NCBI RefSeq assembly: GCF_022448905.1
Contig: NZ_JAKVCW010000009.1
Span: forward strand, 124,001-188,000
Source of the DNA: Shimia sp.
GTDB lineage: Bacteria > Pseudomonadota > Alphaproteobacteria > Rhodobacterales > Rhodobacteraceae
Length of the DNA: 64,000 nucleotides
Direction of reading: 5' to 3'
Position numbers and translations under genes: made by a program. Positions 46,234-54,239 of this stretch are shown piece by piece. Position 1 is the stretch's first letter. Each line of letters opens with the position of its first letter. The notes beneath the pieces were generated by a model. It saw only the letters and a list, made by a program, of their open reading frames with translations, was not told the origin of the DNA and searched no databases.

Positions 46234-46260
46234 TGTCAGACAAATGTGTTTGACATGGTC
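46234..46260 (+). promoter_or_regulatory. Possible weaker ECF41 promoter before the second GMC gene
   Basis: TGTCAGA (46234-46240) and GGTC (46257-46260) are each one base from the ECF41 boxes at 44377 and have the same 16-nt spacing. They lie 45 nt before the GMC start and directly after the sigma-factor stop. Confidence 0.4.
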
Positions 46261-46305
46261 TCAGCTTCGCTCTTTTCTCGATGCTGGAGCGAGGAGAGAG
46301 CACAA

Positions 46306-47889
46306 ATGGACTGGGATCACATCGTGGTGGGCGCAGGAAGCGCAGGCTGTGTTGTTGCGGCACGACTGGCAGAGGCTGGGCGGCGCGTTCTGCTTTTGGA
46401 GGCCGGAGGCAAAGACAGCTATCACTGGATTCACATCCCGATGGGCTACCTCTACTGTATCGACAATCCGCGCACTGACTGGATGTACAAAACCGCACCG
46501 GATGCAGGTTTGAACGGACGGCAATTGCTTTACCCGCGCGGCAAGGTTTTGGGCGGCTGTTCGTCCATAAACGGCATGTTGTACCTGCGCGGACAGGCCG
46601 CCGATTATGATGGCTGGCGCCAGATGGGCTTGCCGGGATGGTCCTGGGAAGATGTGCTGCCGCTGTTCAAAAAATCTGAAGACTACATGGAGGGCGAGTC
46701 TGATCTGCATGGTGCAGGCGGCCCCTGGCATGTGAACAATCAGCGCCTGCGCTGGGATGTGTTAGACGATTGGATGGCTGCGGCGGAAGCGGCGGGTGTG
46801 CCGCGCACGGATGATTTCAACGGCGGCGACAACGAAGGCGTGGGCTACTTTAAAGTCAATCAACATCGTGGGTTTCGCTGGAACACCGCCAAGGCCTTTC
46901 TGCGCCCGCAGAAAGATGGCCAGCTGAAGGTCGAAACCCACGCGCATACAACACGTCTGCTGATCGAAGATGGCAAAGTTGTGGGCGTGGAGTACCGACA
47001 GAACGGCACCCTGCAGCAAGCCAAGTGTGGCGGCGAAGTTGTGCTCTCTGCGGGTGCGGTGAACTCACCTCAAATCCTGCAGCTTTCCGGCATCGGACCG
47101 GGGGCCCTGCTGCAAAAACATGGAATCGATGTGCAGCTGGATCAGCCGGAGATTGGCCGCAATCTGCAAGACCATTTGCAACTGCGCTGCGCATGGAAAC
47201 TCACCGGCGCAAAAACTCTCAATACCATGGCGAACTCGCTGTTTGGCAAAGCCAAGATTGGCATGGAATACCTGTTAAAGCGCAGCGGTCCCATGTCAAT
47301 GGCGCCAAGCCAGCTGGGCGCTTTCACCAAATCCCGCCCGGATGTGGCAACAGCGGACCTTGAATATCACGTGCAACCGCTGTCGTTGGAAGCCTTTGGC
47401 CAACCTCTGCATGACTTCCCAGCCATGACCGCCAGCGTGTGCAATTTGCGCCCCGAGAGTCGTGGCACGGTGGAAATTACCTCACCGGACGCCGCTGTGG
47501 CACCCAAGATTGCGCCCAACTATCTTTCCACGGAAGGAGATCGCGCAACCGCGGTGGCAGCGATCCGTCAGGCCCGCAGCATCATGGCGCAAGGGCCCAT
47601 GACCAAATATGCGCCAGAGGAAATGAAGCCCGGCCTCGCCGCGCAAGACGACGCAGAGTTGGCACAGGCGGCGGGCGACATCGGCACAACGATATTTCAC
47701 CCCGTAGGCACCGTGCGGATGGGCAGTGAGCCCAGCGCACCATTGGATGCAGATTTGCGCTTACGTGGTCTGAGCGGACTTCGTGTGGTCGATGCCTCAG
47801 CGATGCCAAAGATCACCAGCGGCAACACCAACTCGCCGTGCATTATGATCGGTGAAAAAGCCGCCGAAATGATGCTGGCGGCGCGATAG
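46306..47889 (+). CDS. GMC family FAD-dependent oxidoreductase, second copy
   Basis: A 527-residue GMC oxidoreductase. FAD motif IVVGAGSAGCVVAARLAEAG starts near residue 5. GMC signature 1 is PRGKVLGGCSSINGMLYLRG and signature 2 is SAGAVNSPQILQLSGIGP. The catalytic region has IFHPVGTVRMG and SGNTNSPCIMIGEK. GAGGAGAG precedes the ATG at 46306, so the 20 codons before it are not included. It follows the ECF41 gene by 73 bp and may belong to its regulon (inference). The substrate alcohol is unknown. Confidence 0.92.
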   Translation: MDWDHIVVGAGSAGCVVAARLAEAGRRVLLLEAGGKDSYHWIHIPMGYLYCIDNPRTDWMYKTAPDAGLNGRQLLYPRGKVLGGCSSINGMLYLRGQAADYDGWRQMGLPGWSWEDVLPLFKKSEDYMEGESDLHGAGGPWHVNNQRLRWDVLDDWMAAAEAAGVPRTDDFNGGDNEGVGYFKVNQHRGFRWNTAKAFLRPQKDGQLKVETHAHTTRLLIEDGKVVGVEYRQNGTLQQAKCGGEVVLSAGAVNSPQILQLSGIGPGALLQKHGIDVQLDQPEIGRNLQDHLQLRCAWKLTGAKTLNTMANSLFGKAKIGMEYLLKRSGPMSMAPSQLGAFTKSRPDVATADLEYHVQPLSLEAFGQPLHDFPAMTASVCNLRPESRGTVEITSPDAAVAPKIAPNYLSTEGDRATAVAAIRQARSIMAQGPMTKYAPEEMKPGLAAQDDAELAQAAGDIGTTIFHPVGTVRMGSEPSAPLDADLRLRGLSGLRVVDASAMPKITSGNTNSPCIMIGEKAAEMMLAAR

Positions 47890-47897
47890 GAAGCCCC

Positions 47898-48536
47898 TCA
47901 GAATCTGGCGCGCAGCGTCGCTAGCTTTACACCAAAGCCAACAAACACCGCGCCCGTCACGCCTTTTAGCCACCGCTGAAACTGCCCACTACGCGCGGCC
48001 TGCGTGAGCTGCGCAAACAACAGGACCATAGCCGTGAACCACAGCGCATTGATGGCCGCGTGCACCGTAACCAAAGTAAAAGCGGCAGAGGCCGAGGCAT
48101 CGCCGACCGTTAGGAACTGAGGAAATGCAGCCAGATAAAACATCGACACCTTCGGATTAAGCCCATTGGTGAGAACACCCTCGCCAAAAGCTTTCCAAAG
48201 CGTGCGTTTGTTTTGCGAAGGCGCCACGCCCGCCGCTGTTTCGACACTGCGCCAAGCCGCCCAAAGCGCCTTAACCCCGATCCAACACAGGTAAGCCGCG
48301 CCCAAAAACTTCACGATGGAAAACGCCACCGCCGACTGCACCAACAGGACCGAAATCCCCAACACAGACAAGGCGCCGTGGCCATAAAACGCCGCCACAA
48401 ATCCAGCAACATTGGCAAATCCCGCCGCCCGGCCCGAAGTTGGCACAGTCTTGGCAATCAGAACCCCATTGGGACCTGGCGACATCACCAGCAAACTTGC
48501 CACAAATGCAAAGGTCAGAATTTCGGTGATGCTCAT
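47898..48536 (-). CDS. LysE family translocator
   Basis: A 212-residue LysE/RhtB exporter with the SPGPNGVLIAKTVPTSGR motif near the N-terminus, the NGLNPKVSMFYLAAFPQF block in the middle and about six hydrophobic segments. The ATG at 48536 follows GGAGAGCCCG. The open frame upstream runs through non-coding repeat sequence and is rejected. It converges on the GMC gene with 8 bp between stops. Confidence 0.92.
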   Translation of the reverse strand: MSITEILTFAFVASLLVMSPGPNGVLIAKTVPTSGRAAGFANVAGFVAAFYGHGALSVLGISVLLVQSAVAFSIVKFLGAAYLCWIGVKALWAAWRSVETAAGVAPSQNKRTLWKAFGEGVLTNGLNPKVSMFYLAAFPQFLTVGDASASAAFTLVTVHAAINALWFTAMVLLFAQLTQAARSGQFQRWLKGVTGAVFVGFGVKLATLRARF

Positions 48537-48606
48537 CGGGCTCTCCTGCGACGTTGTCAGAAACCTGACGCCAAACCGCGGCCCGCTCAACACAAGCATT
48601 GTACCC

Positions 48607-48640
48607 AAAACAAAAAACGCCGCGCCAAACGGGCGGCGTT
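48607..48640 (-). terminator. Intrinsic terminator downstream of yghU
   Basis: On the minus strand, stem AACGCCGC/GCGGCGTT followed by TTTTTTGTTTTGG. It lies just beyond the repeat element at 48644-48691 and upstream of the LysE gene. Confidence 0.88.
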
Positions 48641-48643
48641 CTG

Positions 48644-48691
48644 CTTTCTCATTCCCCAAATATCTCGGGGGAGTCACATCATCGATGTGAC
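48644..48691 (-). repeat. 3'-end repeat element, copy 3 (after yghU)
   Basis: On the minus strand, after the yghU stop: hairpin GTCACATC-GAT-GATGTGAC (48673-48691), then core CCCCCGAGATATTT (48658-48671), then purine-rich GGGGAATGAGAAAG. It has the same order and orientation relative to the upstream gene as the copies after smc and dgcN. Confidence 0.75.
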
Positions 48692-48705
48692 GGGGGCAGC
48701 GCCAA

Positions 48706-49578
48706 CTACTCTGCGGCTTCCGGCTCGAGCTTGTCTTGCGTGCGGGTGTCGAAGTCCTCCGCCGCGTGGCGCTCGCGCAATTGCTCAGAAAGCTCACCCC
48801 AAGCGCGGTTGACCATGCGGCCACGTTTCACCGCGGGGCGCGCATCGATCGCTTCCGCCCAACGCACCACGTTTTTGTAGCTGGCCACATCGAGGAACTC
48901 TGCCGCCTCATAAAGCCGTCCAAGTACCAGTTGCCCATACCAGGACCAGATCGCGATATCAGCCACGGTATACGCTTCGCCGGAGATGTAGGTGTTGTCG
49001 GCCAATTGACGGTCCAACACATCCAACTGGCGCTTGGTTTCCATGGCAAAGCGATCAATCGGGTACTGCCATTTCTCCGGCGCGTACGCGTAAAAATGGC
49101 CAAAGCCGCCACCCAAATAGGGCGCGCTGCCCATCTGCCAGAACAGCCAGCTGATCATCTCGGCGCGGTTTTCTTTCGGGCCCAGGAACACGTCAAACTT
49201 CTCGGCCAGGTGCAGCAGGATCGCGCCGCTCTCAAACACGCGCACTTCCTTATCGCCGCTGAGATCCATCAACGCCGGGATTTTGGAGTTGGGGTTCACA
49301 TCGACAAAACCGGAGGAGAATTGATCACCGTCGCCAATGTTGATCAGATAGGCGTCATACTCGGCGCCTTTGTGACCGGCTTCCAGAAGCTCCTCAAACA
49401 TCACCGTAACTTTCACACCGTTGGGCGTCGCCAAGGAATAGAGTTGGAAGGGATGCTCACCGCGCGGCAGATCTTTGTCGTGGGTTGGCCCGGCGATGGG
49501 GCGGTTGATGCTGGCAAATTTGCCGCCGCTTTCGGAATCCCATGTCCAGACTTTGGGGGGAGTGTAGCTCTCGGTCAT
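48706..49578 (-). CDS. yghU: YghU-like glutathione-dependent disulfide-bond oxidoreductase
   Basis: A 290-residue Nu-class GST. An N-terminal extension (about 40 residues with ASINRPIAGPTHDKDLPRGEHPFQLYSL) typical of YghU precedes the thioredoxin fold (SLATPNGVKVTVMFEELLE, VNPNSKIPALMD, VFESGAILLHLAEKF). The helical domain contains GGGFGHFYAYAPEKWQYPIDRF. E. coli YghU binds two GSH and reduces disulfides. A repeat element and a terminator follow the gene. Confidence 0.94.
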   Translation of the reverse strand: MTESYTPPKVWTWDSESGGKFASINRPIAGPTHDKDLPRGEHPFQLYSLATPNGVKVTVMFEELLEAGHKGAEYDAYLINIGDGDQFSSGFVDVNPNSKIPALMDLSGDKEVRVFESGAILLHLAEKFDVFLGPKENRAEMISWLFWQMGSAPYLGGGFGHFYAYAPEKWQYPIDRFAMETKRQLDVLDRQLADNTYISGEAYTVADIAIWSWYGQLVLGRLYEAAEFLDVASYKNVVRWAEAIDARPAVKRGRMVNRAWGELSEQLRERHAAEDFDTRTQDKLEPEAAE

Positions 49579-49684
49579 CGTTTCAAGCCCTGTGTGTGAA
49601 TTGCGTTTGCGTTAACTTAAGACTTTTGGCGCGGTTTCAAACCGTGTGGCGCAGATTGTTAGAAAGTTTCTGCTCACATCCCTG

Positions 49685-49712
49685 TTAACGCTTTTGGGTA
49701 CAGGTCTATACA
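49685..49712 (+). promoter_or_regulatory. Candidate promoter of the DEAD-box helicase gene
   Basis: TTAACG (49685-49690) and TATACA (49707-49712) are 16 bp apart, each 4/6 to the sigma-70 boxes. If used, transcription starts near 49719, after the upstream GTG at 49714. That would leave a leader of about 118 nt before the GTG at 49837. Confidence 0.35.
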
Positions 49713-49836
49713 TGTGCGCAAAACTAAGCTAAACGCAGCGCTTCTTGCCACATATGATGTTGAGAGCGGTTCAGAGTTTGAGGGAGCCCGCCGACGCCGT
49801 CACGCTGGCACTTCTCTGACAAAAGTAGACATCACT

Positions 49837-51909
49837 GTGAAACAAGCCATCCAAACAGCCCTGGACGCCAAGGGCTATGACAAGCTGACGCAAGTTCAAG
49901 AAGCGGTCATGAACCCTGAGTTGACCGGCAAAGACCTGTTGGTCTCCGCGCAAACCGGTTCCGGCAAGACCATAGGCTTTGGTCTCGCCATCTCGACCAC
50001 CCTGCTTGGCGACGCCGAAGCCTTTGATGAAGCAGCGGCCCCGCTGGCCCTGATCATCGCACCAACACGTGAGCTGGCGTTGCAGGTCAAACGCGAGTTG
50101 ACTTGGCTGTACGCCGAAGCGGGCGCGCGGGTCGCCTCCTGTGTGGGGGGGATGGACATGCGTGACGAACGCCGTGCTTTGGCTCGCGGCGCACATATCG
50201 TTGTTGCTACGCCGGGCCGTCTGCGCGATCACATCGATCGTGGATCGATCGACCTGCTGGACGTGCGCGCGGTTGTGCTCGATGAAGCGGACGAAATGCT
50301 GGACCTCGGCTTCCGCGAAGAGCTGGAGTTCATTCTTGAGCAGGTGCCAGAAGAGCGCCAGACGCTTTTGTTCTCCGCCACTGTACCAAAAATGATCGCG
50401 CAGCTGGCAAAGAACTATCAGCGCGACGCAATTCGCGTGGAAACCAAATCCGAGCAGAAACAGCACGCCGACATTACATATCGCGCGATGACCGTTATGG
50501 ATCGGGATGCGGAAAACGCTGTGATCAACACGCTGCGCTTTTACGAAGCGCCCAATGCGATTGTCTTTGCCAACACCCGCGCCATGGTGGCCCGGATCAC
50601 CACCCGTCTGTCCAACCGCGGCTTTCAGGTGGTGTCCTTGTCCGGTGAATTGAGCCAATCTGAGCGCACCCACGCGCTGCAAGCCATGCGTGATGGCCGC
50701 GCGCGGGTTTGTGTGGCCACCGATGTGGCCGCACGTGGCATCGATTTGCCAAACCTTGATCTGGTGGTGCACGCAGAACTGCCCAACAACCACGAGACTT
50801 TGTTGCACCGCTCTGGCCGGACGGGTCGCGCTGGTCGCAAAGGCGTGTCCGCCCTGATCGTGACCCGCAAGTCGCGCAAGAAAGCAGAGCGTTTGTTGCG
50901 GTGGGCCAAGCTTGAAGCGGAGTGGTCCGGCGCGCCATCTGCCGAAGAAGTCTCCGCGCAGGATCAGGGACGGATGTTTGCCGATCCGGATTGGGCTGAG
51001 GCGCCAACAGTTAACGAAAAGCCTCTTATTGAATCTTTGCTTGGCACATTTAGCGCGGAGCAAGTCGCCACTGCTTACCTGCGCCTTTACAATTCCAAAC
51101 ATTCTGCACCAGAAGAGATTGCTGCATCTGATGCAAAACCGGCGCCGCGTAAAGATTTTGGACCGTCCGTTTGGTTCTCCATTTCCGGTGGCCGTAAGGC
51201 GGGTGCGGAGCCACGTCGCCTGCTGCCCATGCTGTGCAAAATGGGCGATCTAACCAAAGACGACATTGGCGCAATCCGCATCAATCAGGACGAAAGCTAC
51301 GTGCAGGTCCTGGAAACCAGCGTAGCTGGGTTCCTGAACGCAATTGGGCCAAAGATGACCCTCGAAGAGGGCGCAAAGCTGGCCCAGATGGACAAAGAGC
51401 CTGTTCTGGAGCGCGGTCCACGCGGCGACAGCGGCAAGAAACCTTTTAACAAAGGAAAAGGCCCGCGTCGGGATGACCGCAAACCGCATCGCGGCAAAGG
51501 CAAGTTCGAAAAAGACAAGTTTGAGCGGCCTCGGGGCGACAAATTTGCCGACGACAAGCCGTCTTTTGACAAGCCGAAAAGCAAAAAATTCGATGAAAAA
51601 TCGGACTATGCGCCGACCAAGGGCAAAAAATCCGCCAAATCCACGCCACCCGTTGAGTGGAACGATGACCCGGCCCCACGCAAGAAAAAGCCCAAGGCTG
51701 CACCAAAAAACGGCAAGCCACGCGGCGGTGAGTCTGGTGGGGATGCAGCCCCACGTCGTCGCGCCATGGCGGATGGTGCCTTGAGCGAGGCAAAGCCAAG
51801 CCGCAAGCCTAAAGGCCCACCACCGCCAAAAGGCAAAGCGAACAGCAAGAAAAACAAAGCCCGTGCAGCTGCTGCTAAAGCAGCGGCCAAAGGCAAGTCG
51901 GGCAAATAG
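49837..51909 (+). CDS. DEAD/DEAH-box ATP-dependent RNA helicase (DeaD-like)
   Basis: A DEAD-box RNA helicase of about 690 residues. Visible motifs are the Q-motif region (GYDKLTQVQEAV), AQTGSGKT (I), PTRELAL (Ia), TPGR, DEAD (II), SAT (III), ATDVAARGID and HRSGRTGRAG (VI). A DbpA-type RNA-binding domain (WFSISGGRKAGAEPRRLLPML) follows, then a Lys-rich, low-complexity tail of about 170 residues. Homologues remodel RNA and ribosomes, often in the cold. The start is uncertain. A GTG at 49714 would add 41 residues, but those codons show little G/C third-base preference, so I choose the GTG at 49837. Confidence 0.9.
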   Translation: MKQAIQTALDAKGYDKLTQVQEAVMNPELTGKDLLVSAQTGSGKTIGFGLAISTTLLGDAEAFDEAAAPLALIIAPTRELALQVKRELTWLYAEAGARVASCVGGMDMRDERRALARGAHIVVATPGRLRDHIDRGSIDLLDVRAVVLDEADEMLDLGFREELEFILEQVPEERQTLLFSATVPKMIAQLAKNYQRDAIRVETKSEQKQHADITYRAMTVMDRDAENAVINTLRFYEAPNAIVFANTRAMVARITTRLSNRGFQVVSLSGELSQSERTHALQAMRDGRARVCVATDVAARGIDLPNLDLVVHAELPNNHETLLHRSGRTGRAGRKGVSALIVTRKSRKKAERLLRWAKLEAEWSGAPSAEEVSAQDQGRMFADPDWAEAPTVNEKPLIESLLGTFSAEQVATAYLRLYNSKHSAPEEIAASDAKPAPRKDFGPSVWFSISGGRKAGAEPRRLLPMLCKMGDLTKDDIGAIRINQDESYVQVLETSVAGFLNAIGPKMTLEEGAKLAQMDKEPVLERGPRGDSGKKPFNKGKGPRRDDRKPHRGKGKFEKDKFERPRGDKFADDKPSFDKPKSKKFDEKSDYAPTKGKKSAKSTPPVEWNDDPAPRKKKPKAAPKNGKPRGGESGGDAAPRRRAMADGALSEAKPSRKPKGPPPPKGKANSKKNKARAAAAKAAAKGKSGK

Positions 51910-51912
51910 GCC

Positions 51913-52983
51913 TTAAGCAGGCACAGGCAGTGACGGAAGCGCCTCCAGCGCGTTTCCGTCAGGTCCCGTCAACGTCAGCATCTTGGTCGCCTCGGCACGG
52001 CCGCGTAGCGTGGCCTCTTCGACCGCCGCAATGCCGATCCCCATTGGCATGGTGATCCCGCGCGCGGTTTCCGCATCCAAAATCACAGACAGATCATGGC
52101 GTTTGCAGGCTTCCTGCATGCGTTTGGCTTTGTTGATCGTATCGCCGATGTAGACCACCTGGCGCTTTTCCCAACCACATTCGCCAACCGCCACCGGGCC
52201 GCCCGCGATCCCGAGCCGCAATGTTGGTGCCACGCCGTATTTCTTGAGGTAATGCGCTTGTCGCACGGAGAGGGTCTGAAAAATTTCATCAATACATTGC
52301 AGCAACGGCATATTACCGTCTGGACCACGGTCCCGCCAACTCATGATGATCTCATCACCAACGTAGTTGTGGATCACACCGCGGTTGCGTTTGATCGCCG
52401 CATCAATATCCAGAAAAACACCCGTGATGAGCTCCAGCGCCTTCTGATCTCCGAGTTTTTCGGTGATGGCCGTGGAGTCTTTCAGGTCAGCCAACACAAA
52501 GATCCGCCGTTCCTCTGTAGGGCGCGCATAGCGCCCCAACAGGAAGTAGGTCAGTGTCCGGCCACCAATCAGGCGACGCGCCTGCAGCATCACCTGAATG
52601 ACCACACCGGCGCCCAGCGCAAACAGGAAATCTGGTGCAAAGCCGTTCTGAAACCACTGAAGGTAGATTTCCCGGTCGCCAATCAGAACCAGGTGAGAGC
52701 TTGCCAGCGCGACGTAGATGATAAGGCAGGTGATAATGACACGCAGCGCCACGCCCCGACGGAACTTCAGGCTGCGCTGCCAACGGCCAATGGCGCTGTT
52801 GCTGATCCAGACCTCCAGCACTACGGCCACAGAGGCCACCACCATGCCTCGCACAGCCCCGCGTATAGGCGCTTTTAACCCCCAATTGCGGTCGAGGATC
52901 TCATTCATCATGAGGCCATAGAGCGCGCCAATGATGGCACCCGCCACCAGCACAAACACAAACGACCCAAAGGTGCGCCTCAT
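51913..52983 (-). CDS. Membrane-bound class III adenylate/guanylate cyclase
   Basis: A 356-residue cyclase. Four hydrophobic segments occupy residues 7-135 and a class III catalytic domain runs from about 155 to the end. Both metal-binding Asp residues are present: Asp166 (FVLADLKDST) and Asp210 (HNYVGDEIIMSW). The transition-state Asn284 and Arg288 lie in GDTINKAKRMQ. The base-selecting position normally Asp/Thr aligns with Gln275 (RQVVYIGD), so whether cAMP or cGMP is made cannot be said. It converges on the helicase gene with 3 bp between stops. Confidence 0.9.
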   Translation of the reverse strand: MRRTFGSFVFVLVAGAIIGALYGLMMNEILDRNWGLKAPIRGAVRGMVVASVAVVLEVWISNSAIGRWQRSLKFRRGVALRVIITCLIIYVALASSHLVLIGDREIYLQWFQNGFAPDFLFALGAGVVIQVMLQARRLIGGRTLTYFLLGRYARPTEERRIFVLADLKDSTAITEKLGDQKALELITGVFLDIDAAIKRNRGVIHNYVGDEIIMSWRDRGPDGNMPLLQCIDEIFQTLSVRQAHYLKKYGVAPTLRLGIAGGPVAVGECGWEKRQVVYIGDTINKAKRMQEACKRHDLSVILDAETARGITMPMGIGIAAVEEATLRGRAEATKMLTLTGPDGNALEALPSLPVPA

Positions 52984-53067
52984 CTTACTTCCCGTCCCGT
53001 TTTGGAGTGCCGTCTATGCGACCTCAACGCATGTAAGCACAAATTCCGTCGCTACAACAAAAGAGAA

Positions 53068-53092
53068 ACCCCCGAAGCCAGGCCTCGGGGGT
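53068..53092 (-). terminator. Intrinsic terminator after rpsU
   Basis: On the minus strand, stem ACCCCCGA/TCGGGGGT followed by TTCTCTTTTG, 36 bp beyond the rpsU stop. Confidence 0.85.
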
Positions 53093-53127
53093 CGTCAATT
53101 CTTGTGTCCAAAGCTGGAAAGGTGTGC

Positions 53128-53334
53128 TTAGAGCAAACCTTCACGCTGTGCTTTCTTACGTGCCAGTTTACGGGCACGGCGGATCGCTTCAGCCTTCTCG
53201 CGCGCTTTTTTCTCGGACGGCTTTTCGAAATGTTGCTTGAGCTTCATTTCGCGGAAGACGCCTTCACGCTGCAGCTTTTTCTTCAGGGCACGAAGCGCCT
53301 GATCGACATTGTTGTCACGAACACTAACCTGCAT
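53128..53334 (-). CDS. rpsU: 30S ribosomal protein S21
   Basis: A 68-residue, very basic ribosomal protein S21, which aids mRNA base pairing during initiation. The sequence starts [25 protein letters not shown] and continues with [20 protein letters not shown], both characteristic. It is a single gene with its own terminator and is divergent from the COQ9 family gene with 133 bp between them. Confidence 0.97.
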   Translation of the reverse strand: MQVSVRDNNVDQALRALKKKLQREGVFREMKLKQHFEKPSEKKAREKAEAIRRARKLARKKAQREGLL

Positions 53335-53467
53335 GTGGTTTTCACCACCTTTCTAAGTTTGAGTTGCAATGAAATTGCAGGAGGCCGCCGTATAGCAAAG
53401 GGTCCAAAGTTTGTCTAGTATCGTAGTCAGTGCAACAGAGCTTGTTTCACAGCGCCGGAGAGCTTCC

Positions 53468-54160
53468 ATGTCAGACACCGCCCACACCGATATCAAAAGC
53501 CAACTTCTTGAGGCCGCAGAGATGCATGTGCCGTTTGATGGCTGGTCTGATGCAAGCTTTCAGGCCGCCATCGCCGACAGCGGCGTCGACCCGGCCGTGG
53601 CCAAAGCGCTTTGCCCGCGGGGCGCCGTGGACTTGGCTGTCGCTTACCACAAACGCGGTGATTCTCAGATGGTGGCGGCCCTGACGGATGCGACGCTTGC
53701 CGAGATGAAAATTCGGGAAAAGATCACCTTTGCCGTCCGCACGCGATTAGAACTCTGCCCGGATCGGGAAATTGTGCGTCGGGGTAGCACGTTGTTTGCC
53801 CTGCCCCAATATGCGGCGACCGGCGCGCAGCTGATCTGGGGCACAGCCGATGCGATTTGGACGGCAATTGGCGACACGTCACAAGACTTCAATTGGTACT
53901 CTAAGCGCGCAACCTTGTCCGCGGTTTACTCCGCAACGGTGCTTTATTGGCTTGGCGATGACAGCGACGGCCATACCGCCACCTGGGCGTTTTTGGATCG
54001 GCGCATCGAGAATGTGATGCAGTTTGAAAAAACCAAAGCGCAGTTCAACAACAGCCCGGTTGGCAAAATGATGTCCGGACCGCTTGGCGCGCTCTCCAAG
54101 CTGCGCGCGCCCACGATTCCGGGCAACATGCCGGGTCATTGGGGACAGAAAGGCAGCTAA
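53468..54160 (+). CDS. COQ9 family protein
   Basis: A 230-residue member of the COQ9 family, a lipid-binding TetR-like helical fold that in mitochondria supports ubiquinone hydroxylation by COQ7. Family blocks are KSQLLEAAEMHVPFDGWSDASF, CPRGAVDLAVAYH, and DTSQDFNWYSKRATLSAVYSATVLYWLGD, the last being the lipid-binding region. The ATG at 53468 gives a proper start. The upstream in-frame ATG lies in promoter-like sequence. Ubiquinone synthesis genes are not adjacent. Confidence 0.94.
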   Translation: MSDTAHTDIKSQLLEAAEMHVPFDGWSDASFQAAIADSGVDPAVAKALCPRGAVDLAVAYHKRGDSQMVAALTDATLAEMKIREKITFAVRTRLELCPDREIVRRGSTLFALPQYAATGAQLIWGTADAIWTAIGDTSQDFNWYSKRATLSAVYSATVLYWLGDDSDGHTATWAFLDRRIENVMQFEKTKAQFNNSPVGKMMSGPLGALSKLRAPTIPGNMPGHWGQKGS

Positions 54161-54184
54161 GCTACCTGTGCTTTAAAAAAGAAA

Positions 54185-54202
54185 AGGGGGCCAAAGCCCC
54201 CT
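54185..54202. terminator. Bidirectional terminator between COQ9 and accA
   Basis: Stem AGGGGGC-CAAA-GCCCCCT between the converging genes, with an A-rich flank upstream (AAAAAAGAAAA) that gives a T run for the accA transcript. Confidence 0.85.
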
Positions 54203-54239
54203 CTGAATTCCAGCGAGTATTTCTTGGTCTCGCGTGACC

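Noticed and set aside
49771..51102. 443-codon minus-strand frame opposite the DEAD-box helicase
   Set aside because: The helicase motifs on the + strand are unmistakable and the antisense protein has no domain features.
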